Shown one piece after another: positions 34,207 through 46,324 of a stretch of 64,000 nucleotides of DNA (position 1 is its first letter; every line of letters starts with the position of its first letter). The DNA is taken from assembly GCA_001724265.1 (NCBI GenBank), contig MEDY01000189.1, positions 1 to 64,000 on the forward strand, read 5' to 3'. The DNA is from Rhizaria sp. SCN 62-66 (lineage: Eukaryota > Rhizaria, unplaced). The position numbers were made by a program, and so were the translations under genes. The notes beneath the pieces are model-generated. The model made no database searches, was not told the DNA's origin, and saw only the letters and a program-made list of their open reading frames with translations.

Positions 34207-36348
34207 TTACTCATTCTTGCGGCTGGGGCGCGCGCGCGAGGCCGACTTGCGCGCGGGCGACGCGGCGCCGCGCTTGGCCTTGCCCTCGGAGGCGGACTCG
34301 GAGGCGGCGGTCTTGGCGGTGGCGGAGCGGCCGGCGCGGGCGCGCGCGGGGCTGCGGCTCTTGCTCTGGCCGCGCGCGGGGCTCTTGGCCGCGTCCTTGG
34401 CCGCCTTGGGCTTCGCGGGCGCGCGCGAGCGCGAGCGCGAGCGGGAGCGGGCAGCGGCCTTAGGCTCGGCCTTGGCCTCGGCCTCAGAGTCGGACTCGGA
34501 GGCCTCGGCGGTGGGGGCGGCGGCGGCGGCGGCGCGGCTGCGGGGGCGGCGCTCGGCCGCGGCGGAGGAGGCCACAACAGCGACGGCGACGGCGGCGGCA
34601 TTGGTGGCGGCGACGGCGGCGGCGCGCGCGGCGTCGGCGGCGGACTCGGCGGCGGCGACACGGAGGTGGTACTGCTCCGTGAGCTCGGAGTGCTGCGTCG
34701 CCGTTGGGTGGCGCGAGAGGATCTTGTACACGCCGCGCACGCAGTAGAGCACGTAGGCCGCGATCATCACCCACATCAGCACCCTGAGTCGAGACGTTGA
34801 AGTTGTAAGGAGAATGACAGGATTTGATGTGAGTAAGAGTTGACGACAACGATAAACGCTAATGTAAATAAACAAGGGAAACTAAGCATAAAACGCAATT
34901 TCACGGTTAATTACTAAAAAAAATCAATTGATTGTTAAACACTACTTATCGAGATGTCTAGTGTCGAAGGAATTGTGCGTACTTGTTCTGGTAGGCCATG
35001 GGCTCGTTGAACTCGCCGGCACCCATCTTAACGATGATGAGGACCTCGGTGAGGATGATGACGACGCAGAGAAAAGCCTGGCGGCCGATGGACTTGACCG
35101 TGGGGTCCGTCATGTAGAGGTAGAACTGGCGCAGGCACGGCATCGAGAACATGAACCAGAAGAAGAGGCTAAACAAGGAGCAACAAAGAGACATGAAGAA
35201 ATAGACATGTTAGTGAGTGACTTAGAAAATTGATTTCAAATAAAGCGCAAGTTCATATAACAGCCAAGTTCATGTTTAACTAAGTACAATCAATGCACCC
35301 AATAAAGATAGCACTATCCTGTTACTGTAGCAAGCAATGAGGCGTACCGCGTGAGGTTGAGGTAGTTGGTGGGTGGCAGCCAGAGAAGGGTCTTAAGGAA
35401 GAACGCGTTGAGCTCCTCGAGCGAGATGGCGACGATGAGCACGTGCATGCCGAAGAAACGCTTGAGCGAGTCGGCCTTGGGCCAGCGGACCTTGACCCAG
35501 GACTCGGGGGCCGCGAACTGCATAAGCACGCGGCGCGCCTTGGCCGAGTACGTGGGGTACTCGTGCACGCCCTTCCACGAGTAGGACATCATCTCGAAGC
35601 GGCGGCAGATCTGCTGGCCGACGTAGATGCCGAGCCCGTTGCAGATGAGCACGTCGAGCAGCCACTGGTCCCACCAGCACTCGGCGAAGTTGGGCAGCAT
35701 GTGCGTGAAGAGCATCTCGATGAACTCCCACATGATCGACAGCGTCCACAGCGTGGCCGTGTCGCGGATAATCAGCGCCTTAAGCGCCCAGCCGATGAAG
35801 TGCGAGGCCACGAAGGCGTCGACGTTGCTCCAGACGTTGGCGACGGTGAAGGCGCAGTCTGCGGCGTAACTCTTCTCGACCAGGGGCACGCCCAGCGACG
35901 AGTCGAAGAAGGTCATCATGCGGCGCGCGTCGGCCTTAGACTGAAAGAGGATGGCGATGAGGACGAGCTCGTAGATGACTGCGAAGCCGAAGGTGATGCG
36001 CCACAGGATCGGGTGCGGGCGGATGAAGGGGCCCGAGGGGAAGACCAGCATGCCCAGCACCAGGATGAAGACGCAGGCGGCGACGAAGGCCGTGCGCGAG
36101 TTCTGCACCCAGGTCGCAGCCTCGGCGTTGGTCGAGTAGGCGAGGTAGAGAATGGAGCCCATGACGGCGCAGATGGCGAGCACGGCGTGGGGCTTGTAGA
36201 GCCACGAGACAGTCACGTCGGGCACGTACTGCTCGTCCGCGTAGCCGCTCGAGATCGACGTCAGCGGCGCAGACATGTGTGCGGACGCGGGCGAGGCGGA
36301 GGCCCGGGATGCCATCTTGGAAGAGGACATCGAGAGACCTGGACGCAT
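34207..36348 (-). CDS. Phosphatidylserine synthase, base-exchange (PSS1/2) type
   Basis: Three exons: 36348-35348, 35168-34983, 34783-34207, 587 aa, TAA stop; donors GTACGC twice. The family exchanges the head group of phosphatidylcholine or phosphatidylethanolamine for serine in the ER membrane. Strong family signature: WEFIEMLFTHMLPNFAECWW, then DQWLLDVLICNGLGIYVGQ, QICRRFEM and SWKGVHEYPT. Multiple hydrophobic helices run from about residue 55 to 425 (for example AVLAICAVMGSILYLAYS, AFVAACVFILVLGMLVF, WRITFGFAVIYELVLIAILF). After the last helix the tail is unusual: about 160 residues rich in Ala, then Ser-Arg repeats and SPAR motifs. Usual length is about 470 aa, and the excess is this tail. 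Met7 (36330) is an alternative start, since CCAG just before it could be a splice acceptor. Confidence 0.93.
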
Positions 36349-37792
36349 AGAAGCAAGCGGAAGGCGCGTCGTTCAGGCATGTGTTATGAGGTTGGGGGAG
36401 TGGAACGGGGAAAATGAAATATGCACGTGAGAAACCAAGTGTAATGGTGCAAATTATGAATATCCAAGTAGATCGACATTATTTGGATCAGTCACAGAAG
36501 GAGAAATTGAACTATCGGTCCTTCCGATGCAGAATATTCGATACCGCGCAAGCACTTTGAACCTTCGTCACGCAGCCCTCGATCGAGCGCGAAAGAACCT
36601 GGAGTGTTGCTCTAAACGAAGCTTAATACGACATGCTAATGAATATTCAAGATAATATACGTGTATTTCTGTCAACAACGGCGCTTCGTTTATTATACTA
36701 AAATGATGCGTTGATCGGGGCTGAATTTGATTGTTTTTTGTCGATATACTGAGGTGACGAGCCAATTGCCTGTGCACTGTCGCATCGTTGCATCCGCCGC
36801 ATACAACGCCAGCTACGCACAACTGTCGCTCTGATGAGTTTCACGTGGCACTTGGGATAAAACGTTTCTTTATTGCGCTACCACATTGCTTTGGCGTCCT
36901 TCAGCAACGTTTTCTACCTTGTTGTGGCGCTGGGGCGACTTGAACTAGCGTGTGTATGTTCAAGACGACATCAGAAAACTCGGCTTCTAGTCGCCACAGT
37001 TGCGTGTGAAAACCTCAGTGTCGCGTATAGCGCCCGCCCCAGATTGGCGATGACATTGATGTGACTGTGCAAGTGCCTGGTCGCGCTTGCGACGTGGATA
37101 ACTGCGACTGTGAAGGGGATTGGTGCTTCCTAACACACTCGCTCGACGGCTGGTGACCACGGGAAAATAACTGGCTCGGGCGACACATACCGTGTTGGCG
37201 CAATACCCACTTGACTCAGAGGGCAAATAAGTGTAGTAAATACAGTTTTGATGTGTTCGGTTCTTGAAACTTGGTTTATAGCGAGGTCCAGCTGCAGATA
37301 GCGAGCGACCACAATTGTGACTGACAACCGTTGCAGTTGGCATCGGGACGGAACGATACGAATATCATGCATATAACTGCAGCAAGTCCGTCGATAGTCG
37401 TGTTTGTATATTGCCTGCGTTTTAAGATGTGATTTATTCTATTATTACTTAATTGTACTGCTTGTTGGCATGAGTAAGTGTGCCAACTCGATCCAGGACA
37501 AGGTTGACGTCGAAGTCGACGTGTCGAGCGACGCGACGCTCGCCGTTTCATATATGCTGCCATATAACACGCGTTTCGACTTGTATCATGATTTGAACGC
37601 TTACACAACCTCACAAATACTATGTATATAACTTTTCTTTTTCTTAACTCCAACATTTGCTTGCGCAGCACTCTCCCGAGCGCGCGAGTCCTGCATTCTC
37701 GCGCCCCGCTCCGTCGCCCCCTCCGCCCTCGTCCCTGCAGAGCCTGTCTGGCTCTCGCGCCCGCTTCCCCGTTAACGCTGCTGCCGCCGCTT
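36349..37792. promoter_or_regulatory. Divergent spacer, PtdSer synthase and P-loop kinase
   Basis: 1.4 kb without a convincing gene. Near the kinase there is a strong acceptor (TTTTCTTTTTCTTAAC followed by TTGCTTGCGCAG, ending 37669), so the kinase probably has a 5'-UTR intron. The rest is AT-rich with no recognised motif. Confidence 0.4.
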
Positions 37793-40111
37793 ATGGCCGC
37801 CGCGGCCGCGCCGTCCCCCGGCCCGCGCGAGGCTGCCGGGCTCTCGCTCTCGCTCTCACTCTCGCCTTCGCTCTCGCTCCCGGGGCTCTGGGACTGCGCA
37901 GTGCTACTCCTCGCGCTCGTGGGCCTAGCGCACTGCCTCGCGCTCCTTGCCACGCATTTCGCCGCGACGGCGCCCAATGTGGCGGCGGCGAACGTGGGCG
38001 CGCACGGCGGCAACGCCAGCTCCGGCGCCAAAGGTGTGGCCACATCCACCAGTCCGGAGCTGCAGCAACTTACTCTCGACACCACCGAGTGCTCCTGCTC
38101 CAAGTCCAGCGGCGCTGCCGCTGCGCGCACGCTCTCTGCCCCTGCGACAACCACTGCTACCCAGGCCGATGTCGCTACCGACGCCACTAACACTGCGCCT
38201 GCGGCTGCAGCTACGAGTGTGGCTACTGAGCCTGCCTCGTGTCCCGAGCTCAACTGCCCGGCGGGCTCGCGCTGCGTGTCCGGTCCTGTGCTGCGGCCCT
38301 CGCGCTTTGTCTTCCCCGCGCCCAACTCGGACCCCTCGTGGCCGGCCTGCCCGCGCTCCCGGACCCTCGCCGTGCTCCACGAAACGCTCCAGCTCCTCCC
38401 CGGCGGCGTCGGCCTCGCGCCCGCGCTCGCCGCCGCGCTCGCCACGCCCCTCTCGCCGCCCGCGGCCTCGGGCTCGGCCTCGGGCTCTGCAGTGGGCTCT
38501 GCAGTGGGGACACCTCGGGCCTCGCCAAGGGCCTCGCCAGGGGCCTCGCCCCAGGCGTCGCCGCGCGCGTCGCCCCGGGCGTCGCTCTCCGCGGCGTCGC
38601 TCTCCCGGGCCCTGCAGCAGCAGCGCCAGCAGCAGCAGCAGGGCTGGGAGGGGTGGGCGCAGGCGCAGGGGCTGCTCACGCCCATCGACGCCTTCGCCAA
38701 CGCCAACACTGTCAACGCCAACGTGAACACGCCTGCAAGCATGGGCAGTGGGCACGCCGGAGCGGGAGCGGGCGCGGGGGCGGGGGCGGGGGCTCCTGTT
38801 GTGGGCCTGAGCGCGATCACTGACGCGGTCGACCGCAGCAGCAGCAGCGGCGGTGGCGCTCTCAGTGTGCTGCAGCTGCAACTCCCGCAGCAGCTGCCGA
38901 ACACGTGCCCTGCCTCCGCCTCGGCGTTCTCCCACGCTGCCGCCGCCGCGGGCTCGGGCCCCACGTCAGCGCTGGGCAGCCCGGCCGTGGTGGTGGCGCC
39001 GGGCGTGCGGCGGCGCGTGCCCACCGTCCACATGCTCTGCGGCATGATCTGCAGCGGCAAGTCCTCAGTCGCTAAGGTACGAACGGGGCCAACCGTGAGA
39101 AACAATGAAATGATCAATGTGTACTCCGTTACATCTGTTAGTCTGTTGTTTATTTCTTGAATTGCTTGTCCTATGATAATATTCTATCTAAATCCGTGTT
39201 TATATCGTCTAACACAATCCTAAGTAACATCTTCACATCTTTGCTGACTTGCGTCCGCCACAGCGGCTGTCCCTGCGGCACAACGCGGTGATCTACTCGC
39301 CCGACACGTGGCTGCTGTACCTGTTCGGGCCCGAGTTCCCGATCTCCTCCTTTGGGCTGGTCGGCGACCAGGTCAAGGAGCTCATCTGGCGCGCGGCGCA
39401 GGAGAGCATGGCCCGCTACGGCGTCGACGTCGTCCTCGACTTCTCGCTCTGGACGCGCGCCGACCGCGACGCCTGGCGCGCGCGCATCCGGCGCGACGCA
39501 CGGAACTGGCACCGCGCGCCCGGCGCCGGCTGCGCGGGGACGGCCAGCCCCGGCGCCGGCGCCGGCGCTGGCGCGGGCGGCGACAACGACGAGGAAAACG
39601 TCAAGATCGGTACGTCAGCCAAACAAGACCATCGCATGAGTGTATCACCAATTTGTCGATTTGCAACGGAAGTGTATTTGTTGTCGTTGACCTCATCTTG
39701 GCCTATCTTGTCCTCTTTCATCTTTGTCCGCGCGCAGTGCTGCACTTCGCCGAGTGCCCCCTGGACGAGGCGCGCAGCCGCCTGGTGCGCCGCAACGCCG
39801 CCGTGGCCGCCACCAAGGCGCGCCTCCTCGCCGAGGCTGAGGCCGAGACCAAGGCCAAGGCCGCTGCGGCCGCCGCCGCCGCGAGCAAGGGCGACGCCGA
39901 CGCTGACGCCGATACCGATACTGCTGAGTCAGCAGAGTCGGCGCGGTCGTTCCAGGGCGACGACCTGAACCTCGAGGTGCCGCTGTCCTCGTTCGACGAG
40001 TGGCGTGGGCTGCTGGAGCCGCCCGGGGAGGACGAGCGGCCCGTCGTGCACCACTGCGGCAGCGGCGCGCAGCAGCACAAGCAGCAGCAAGAGCCGGCCA
40101 AGGCGCCGTGA
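37793..40111 (+). CDS. Membrane-anchored P-loop kinase (AAA_33 / predicted kinase family)
   Basis: Three exons: 37793-39076, 39264-39609, 39738-40111, 667 aa, TGA stop; donors GTACGA and GTACGT. The C-terminal part is a small P-loop kinase: VHMLCGMICSGKSSVAK with Walker A GMICSGKS (417-424), then a VIYSPDTWL element, DQVKELIWRAAQESM and VDVVLDFSLWTRADRDAWR with a Walker B-like DFSLW. It ends with VLHFAECPLDEARSRLVRRN, where the substrate-lid arginines usually sit. These features fit the zeta-toxin/polynucleotide-kinase-like AAA_33 group, with unknown substrate. The N-terminus has one hydrophobic segment (about 31-53, LWDCAVLLLALVGLAHCLAL), so it may be membrane-bound. About 350 residues of Ala/Ser/Pro/Gln repeats lie between. 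The first intron falls right after Walker A. I chose the ATG at 37793 because the ATG at 37622 would translate an intron-like T-rich tract. Confidence 0.8.
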
Positions 40112-40648
40112 ACGGGCTGAGGGGCTGCAGTCCACCGAGGGGAGTGACCGGGGACTTGTTGGGTCGGTGCCAAATTGGGCCAAGATAGGATTGTTTTGAA
40201 CAATGTCATCTTACTTTAGCTTTATAACAATAAATCTTCGATAATATTTTTATCTATTGTTTGATTTCTCTTCTGTTTTCATGTGATTCTTCAATGCTTG
40301 TGTATTTAAAACGACTTCTCGCGCGCAACTACTGTCGTGTATGTTACTCTGTGTATGTCGTTGTTGTTTTATGACAGGTCTCTCTTCAGACGACACTGTC
40401 ACAGCAAACAACAACAGCAACATCGGAAGCAATAACAGAAACAGACATATATACGTTTTGGATATGACATCGACAGAATACAAGTTGTTTCGAACGACAC
40501 AAATACTACACTGAACATGAAACATAAACAGCACAAAGATTCCAAGATATCAAAAAAGCAAAATACCGAGTATTTCAAAACAATATTGTCAAACAAATAC
40601 AAATAAATTCAACCCTATATTGCACGCCCACATTTCCCTCTTCGCCCG
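40112..40648. other. Convergent spacer, nothing recognised
   Basis: 537 nt between two 3' ends. AT-rich, with CAATAAAT at 40227 shortly after the kinase stop as a possible polyadenylation signal. Confidence 0.5.
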
Positions 40649-43081
40649 TTACATCTCGGTGACGCTGACGTCGTCGAGCTCGGAGTCGTCGACGCCCTCG
40701 ACGGTGAACTGCGGCGGCGCCGACACGTCGATCTCGTCGCCAGCGTGCGCGTCCACGGTCGCCAACACGCGCCCGCCGCCTGCGGTCGGCACCGCGGCCG
40801 CGCCCGCGGCGGCGGCGGCGGCGCCGCCCGCGGAGGCCGGGGCGGCGGCGGCGGCGGCGCGCGCGCGGCGGGCGGCGGCGGAGGCGTCGCCTGCGATGTT
40901 GTCGAGCTCCACGTCGTCCGCGTCGTCGTCGTCGCCCGAGGCGAGGATGACGCCGCCGTCGGTGACCTGGCTGTACTCGTAGCGGCGCGCCGTCTTGGAG
41001 GGCCGCCAGAGCACGGCGATGGTTACGACGACGACGAAGTAGAGGATCTGCGAGAAGCCCGAGGTGGCGAGCCACTGCTGCTCCCAGCGTTCCCCGGGCG
41101 TGAGCGAGGCCGTGAGGTTGTAGAGCATGAAGACGACCTGCGCGGCGACGGCACATGACAAAACCAGCGCGAAGCGGCCCATGAGCCAGAGCTTCGCGGC
41201 CTGCTTGTGGGCGCGAAGGTACGCGATGGTGTCGTAGAGGCTGACCATCGTCCACCACGCGAAGAGACAGTCTAGGCAGTAGAGCGCGACGTCGAGTGCG
41301 AGCAGCGGCGCGGCGGCGGCCGAGGGGTCGAGCCGCGTGACCAGCTCGCGCGCGACCGAGAGCGCAAAGTAGGGCGCGCTCGTCAGCGCGAGCTTGCGGC
41401 GCGCGGCGCCGAGCGTGGGGCGCACGACGCCGAAGCCGACGGAGACTGCGACGACGAGCACGCGCGAGCCCGTCTGGTGCGCGCACTTGATGATGGCGCA
41501 CAGCACCAACAGAGGGGTGGCCGGCGCGCCCGCGGCGTTGTAGCGGTAATGGTCGGCGAAGCAGAGCAGCGCCTCGGCGACGCACGAGACAAGGATGACC
41601 GTGATGAAGCGCTGCAGCGTGATCTGGTCCTTGTTGTACACGGCCGTCAGCGCCAGCCAGACGAGGCAGACGAGAAGGTATGCCGCGGCGAGCGCGCCGT
41701 AGAAGGGCAGGAAGGGGAATAGGTGGCCCGGGAGGTAGCCGTAGGGGTTCATCCACTCGACCGTCCCGCTCACCGTGAAAGTCGCCACCTAGGCGCTGGG
41801 TGGCGCGGGCGCGGCCGACGAGTCGTCACCAGCGGCGTCTTCCTCGGCGGCGTCAGGATCGGCGTCGGCGGCGGCGGCAGCCACAGCGGCGGCGGCAGTG
41901 CTGAAGGAGCCGGTGGAGAGCGCTGAGAGGCGGCGCACCGCGGAGCTCTTTGAGTTCTTGCTCTTGCTCTTGCTCTTATCCTTGGCACCCGAGCCAGAGC
42001 CAGAGCTCGAGCTAGAGCCAGAGACTGAGCCCGAGATAGCCGGCGCGGTGAGCGAGTACTCGGTGTCGTCACACTGGGCGATCACGACGGAGTACTGGTC
42101 CGTGGCGTTGATCGCCAGCCGCACGCCGGGCCCGCGGTAGTCGTAGTCGCTACCGTCGCCGTCCAGGTCGCTCGCGCCGGCGTCCGCCCCAGCGCCGGAG
42201 CCGGCAGTGCCGGTGCTGGCGCTGTCGCTGGAAGGATGGAACAAAGGAGAAATAACCAGATATAAAGATGATAGTGAGAAATCAACCAACTAATACAACA
42301 CTCACTTCTCTCAAAAACCAAACAAATACAGCTGTAAATCTGATAAACACGAGATAGATCCTCAATGAGGCGTGTGGACGCACCTGCCGGGAAGCGCGGG
42401 GCCCTGCGGGGCCAGCACGGCCTTGACCGAGGCCGAGCTCTGCCCCGCCGGGATCGTCACCGTCATGCGGTGCCACGGCCGCAGCGCAGCCGAGCCCGTG
42501 CGCGGCGCGAACACCACCGGCGCGCCGCTGCTGCTGGTCTGGCCCTTGGCTCCGGCGTTGCCGCCAGTCTGCTGCTGCTGCCGCAGCTTCTCCTCTTCGT
42601 CGGCGCGCGTGTAGACGCGGCCGTCGCGGCACCAGAGGTACTCGTCGGCGGTGGCCTCGTCGCGGCCGAAGTACGTGTCTGCGGGCGCAGTGCCCTGCAA
42701 CACGAAGACATCTAGCACCGACTCCTTGTGGAAGCGCGGGTCCGAGTGCGCCGCGCCGGGCCGCAGCAGCACGCGCGCAGGCGGCACCGACAGCGCGCGC
42801 GTCACCGTCAGGTCCACCGTCACGAACGCGCGCCCGTTGCCCGGCTCCAACGCCGCGGGCGCGTCCTGCGGCGCGTAGACGCGGGCGAGCGATAGCGAAG
42901 TCAGCGTGCGCGGCGCCAACGCCTGCGGACGCACGGGGAACACCTCGGCGCGCGCCAGGGGCGCCAGCGCGGCCGCCAGGACCAGCAGCAGCGCCGCGAG
43001 CGCGAGGCGAGGCACGCGCAAGAGGCCGGGCGCGCGCGGGGATGCGGCAGCGGCGGCGGCAGAGGCGGCGGTGCAGAGCAT
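40649..43081 (-). CDS. GOST-type 7TM protein (TMEM87/GPR107-like), with one in-frame TAG
   Basis: Two exons: 43081-42384 and 42227-40649, 758 codons including a TAG at codon 379; terminal stop TAA. Donor GTGCGT. A signal peptide (LALAALLLVLAAALAPLARA, ending about residue 46) is followed by a luminal domain whose last recognisable part is TDQYSVVIAQCDDTEYSL. Then comes a Ser/Gly/Lys-rich and acidic insert, the TAG, VSGTVEWMNPYGYLPGH and seven membrane helices from LPFYGALAAAYLLVCLVWLA to QILYFVVVVTIAVLW. NPYGYLP before helix 1 is characteristic of TMEM87/GPR107 proteins, which work in Golgi-endosome traffic. The tail is acidic. Neither half makes sense alone: the first has signal peptide and ectodomain but no membrane part, the second has the 7TM part but no signal. 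The frame is the same on both sides of TAG. Confidence 0.85.
41789..41791 (-). other. In-frame TAG codon inside the TMEM87-like gene
   Basis: Sense-strand context is AGC GCC TAG GTG GCG ACT. The frame before (PAPPSA) and after (VATFTVSGTVEWMNPYG) belongs to one protein of the TMEM87/GPR107 type. No GTACG donor exists upstream that would remove the triplet in phase; the only phase-0 alternative is a GC-rich 96-nt segment starting GTGGCT. Confidence 0.85.
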
Positions 43082-43567
43082 GCTGGACTCTTTGAGAGGA
43101 CCGCGAGCCGGGGAGGCGCTGGGGACTGTTACGGAAAAGAAACGCCAACGGTCTGCGACTGAAACACCCGCGAAAAACCGGCGAATGACAGGAGCTCGCG
43201 GGGCTTGATAAGATTGGACACGGTGCCGAGGAGCGACGTGAGGTGACGCTCGTCTGGGATGGATTGTATGGGTATATCAGACGTATACAGAAAAAAAGAA
43301 AAGTAAAATGAGTTGAAGTTAATGCTTACAATTCGGAAATGGAAGAAGATACTAAAGTGTCGACCAAAATATCGCGGGGTTCGCCTTTTTTTGCGACATG
43401 CCAAAGCCATCATCAGAAATCGCAACGAACCACCAGTCCGCCATTGTAGGCAGAGGCAAAGGCGAAAAACATGTCAAACCAAGCATATCGATGATAAACA
43501 GTCGTAAAATCACGTGGAATCTATGTATTGCTTTAGTTAAGTAGTCTTATTGCGCATTACAGCATTT
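43082..43567. other. Tandem spacer upstream of the TMEM87-like gene
   Basis: 486 nt between the end of the coiled-coil gene and the start of the TMEM87-like gene (both minus). An acceptor-like GAGTCCAG lies one base before the ATG at 43081. No other feature recognised. Confidence 0.4.
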
Positions 43568-45937
43568 TTACCTCCTGCGCGGCGCGGTGTCGAGCGCGGC
43601 CTGGAGCCCCGCGCGCTCATGTTCGCTCCGGAGCAGCGCTGCCTGAGCAGCGCTGAGCTGCTGCTGCAGCGAGGCCACGCGGCCCTCTGCAAGCCGCGCC
43701 TCGGCCAGCTGCGCCTCCGCGCGCTGCACCTCAGCCCGCAGCCGCGCAGCCTCGTCCTAGCCGCCCGCGGCTGCGGCTATCGTCGTCGCGGCCACGGCCA
43801 CAGACGCGGAGGCGGCGGCAGCGGCGGCCGCCTTGTCGTCCTCGAGGGCCTTGACGCGCGCGCGCAGTAGCGCCAACTCCTGCGACGCGGCGCGCAGGTC
43901 CCGCTCGGCGCGCGCGCCCGCCTCGGCCATGCTGTCCGCGCGCGCGCGCCAGTCTGCGGCCTCGCGCTCCGCCCGCAGACGCGCGGCCTCGACCGCCTCG
44001 ACCGTCTCCACGGAGGCCGAAGGGGGCTGTGCGGCGGACGGCTGCTGCGGTGCAGCGGAGGAGGAAGAGGAGGAGGAGAAAGAGGTGAGCTCTACCTCGA
44101 GCGCGCGGACCCGGGCGCGGGCGGCGTCAGCCTCGGCCTCGGCAGCGGCCTTGGCGGCACGCAACCTAGTGTGCAGAGTCAGACAGATAAACAAGAGTTA
44201 GCGGAGTAACGAAAGAGTCAAAGAGGCAGGAAAGTGAGGAGTAGAACAATTCAAGATACAAGATATGAGAGAGCTTCAATTTAATAATCATACATATACA
44301 CATTTAAAAAAAAAAAGAACGACAATTTCTTAATATGCAAAAACGGTGAACTATACTCCACGAAAGCTGAAGAGCGTAAGAATAGCGTACCTGGCCTCTG
44401 TGTCCTGCGCCTGCGACACGGCCGCGACGGCCGAGTCGAGCGAGCCCTGGCTCTGCGCAATCTGCCCCAGGAAGCCCTCGCGCTGCGCCAGGAGCGCCTG
44501 CGCCTGCGCGTTGAGGTCGGCCACCTGCGCCGAGAGATGCGCCGTGACGAGCCGGTGGTGCTCCTCGCGGTCGATGGCCGTCGCCAGCTCGGTCCGCGCC
44601 GCCAGGGCGCCGCGGCCGATGGCGCGCAGCTGCTCGTCCAGCGCCGCCTTCTCCTCCCACAGCGTCTCCAGCTGCGCCCGCAGCGCCGCCACCTGCGCGC
44701 GCAGCGCCGGCGCCGACGCCGAGTCCTCTTCCTCGTCGTACGGATCCTTCTTGCCATCGCTCTGGGGCTTGGTCTCAGACTGCTGCTGTTTGCTGTCCTG
44801 CGCGGGGTTAGCTTCGGGGGCAGCCGTCGCCGTCGCCGCCGCGTTGCCGCCGCTGTTGGCGTTGGCGTTGGCGAGCGCGGCCTTGAGTGCGGCGACCTGT
44901 TTGCGCAGCGTCGCGACCTCGCCCGCGTGCACCTCGGCGGCGCCGCGCCACTCGCCCGCCTCGGCCTGCGCCGCCGCCGCGTCCCGGCCCGCCGCCAGCG
45001 CCCGCGCGCGCGCCCGCGCCAGCTCACCGCGCGCGTCGTCGCGCTCCAGCTCGGTGCGCCGCTGCAGGTTCGCCATGCGCCGCACGTCGTCGCCGCGCGC
45101 GCCGGCCTCGGCGGTTGCCGCCGCCAGCGCTGTCTGGGCCGCGGTGAGCGCGGCGGCGGCGGCGGCCTGCGCGGCGCGCGCGTCGGCCAGCTGCGCGCGC
45201 TCGGGCAGTGCGTCAAGCGCCTCGCGCAGCGCGCGCGCCTCGTCCGAGCGCGTCTGCAGCGCGGCCTGGGCCTGCGCCAGCCGGCTCGCTGCGTCGGCGC
45301 GGGCGGCCACCACGGTCACCAGCTGCGCCCGGACAAGCCCCGTGCGCGCGTCCGCCGCCTGCGTCTCGGCGCGCGCGTCCGCCAGCTGCTTCGCCAGCGC
45401 GGCGATCTGCGCCGCCAGCTGCTCTGAGCTCGCGCGCGAGAGTCCCGCCTCGCGGTCGCGCTGCTCTAGCGCGGCCGCCTGCGCGCGCGAGGCGGCGAGC
45501 AGGGCCTGGAGGCGCTGCAGCTGGTCCGCCTGCTGCGCGCAAAAGCCCGCCACGGCCGCGTAGTTGCGCTTCAGCGTCAGCACGTACTCCAGGTCCATCT
45601 GCAGCGTCGCCAGGGAGGAAATGTCGCCCGCAGAAGGGGCGGGCGCAGGTGCAGATGATGAGCCCGCTGCCGCAGAGGCTGATGCTGTGGCCGCTGATGA
45701 TAACGATGTCGAGGTTGCAAAGGCTGACTGTGACGTCTGCGGTCCTTGGGTTGCGCCCGATGAGGCCGCAGACGCGAAGAAGAGCGAAGGACCCATCTGT
45801 GGCTGCGGCTGTTGCTGACCAGAGGAACTAGGACTGGGGAGAGCTGAAAAGTCGCCGAAGTCATTGGCTGTAGCTGAAGCCGTGTTGTCAGTGCGGCGAC
45901 GGCCCGCAAGAATGGGGTTTGCCGTCGACGTCGACAT
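43568..45937 (-). CDS. Long coiled-coil protein, with one in-frame TAG
   Basis: Two exons: 45937-44391 and 44165-43568, 714 codons including TAG at codon 652; terminal stop TAA. Donor GTACGC. Residues 1-110 are Ser/Ala/Pro/Gln-rich and probably disordered. From about 120 to the end the sequence is heptad-like, rich in Ala, Leu, Gln, Arg and Glu (for example LQMDLEYVLTLKRNYAAVAG, QLQRLQALLAASRAQAAAL, LRAQLETLWEEKAALDEQLR), broken by a Lys/Asp/Glu-rich hinge near 440. After the TAG the heptads continue in the same frame as DEAARLRAEVQRAEAQLAEA and then RVASLQQQLSAAQAALLRSE. No motor or membrane domain is present; golgin-, FYVE- or centrosome-type scaffolds are possible. A strong acceptor (GTCTTGTTGCAG) sits 18 nt before the ATG. 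Confidence 0.82.
43757..43759 (-). other. In-frame TAG codon inside the coiled-coil gene
   Basis: Sense context is GCG GGC GGC TAG GAC GAG GCT. Sixty-two further codons of clear coiled-coil sequence follow in phase before TAA at 43568-43570. A termination here would leave them unexplained. Confidence 0.88.
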
Positions 45938-46324
45938 TGATCGCTGTGGTTGTCTCTGCAACAAGACACAACTGTGTGAGGTTCGGGATAGTGCTTGTGG
46001 TGCTAAATAAGGAAGGCTGTAGCAGAGCAAAAATGCTACATTGTGAGTGACCATAATAAAAAAAGAGATTAAACGCCAAGAATGTTCACACGACGTTGAA
46101 TATAATTTAACTGACGATCAAAACATCGAGATATGATCAATTCTAAATAGTGGACCGTTTTTCGAGTCGTCCCAGCCAGCCAATCGACCTCGAAAGTCAG
46201 CGATTGACCGTGGGCAAAACGGGGAGCCTGGTGGCGGCTTAAGTTTAAGTAAGGGCAGGTCGACAGAGATGAGGGGCGACTTTGCAAGAGCTCGTTCTTG
46301 TCCAAGTGTTTCCATCTGTGAACA
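45938..46324. promoter_or_regulatory. Divergent promoter region, coiled-coil and secreted Arg-rich genes
   Basis: 387 nt between opposite start codons. It contains the probable 5'-UTR intron end of the coiled-coil gene (acceptor at about 45956). No named element found. Confidence 0.35.

Noticed and set aside
37622-37792. Upstream ATG for the P-loop kinase
   Set aside because: It would translate a T-rich tract that ends in a typical splice acceptor (TTGCTTGCGCAG).
41791-42100. A short intron ending at the TAG of the TMEM87-like gene
   Set aside because: The only phase-keeping donor is GTGGCT, giving a 96-nt GC-rich segment with no AT-rich body, unlike every other intron here. Two of the other TAGs (53875, 54742) have no such option nearby.
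45938-46054. Upstream ATG for the coiled-coil gene
   Set aside because: The added residues come from a sequence ending GTCTTGTTGCAG, which looks like the 3' end of an intron.
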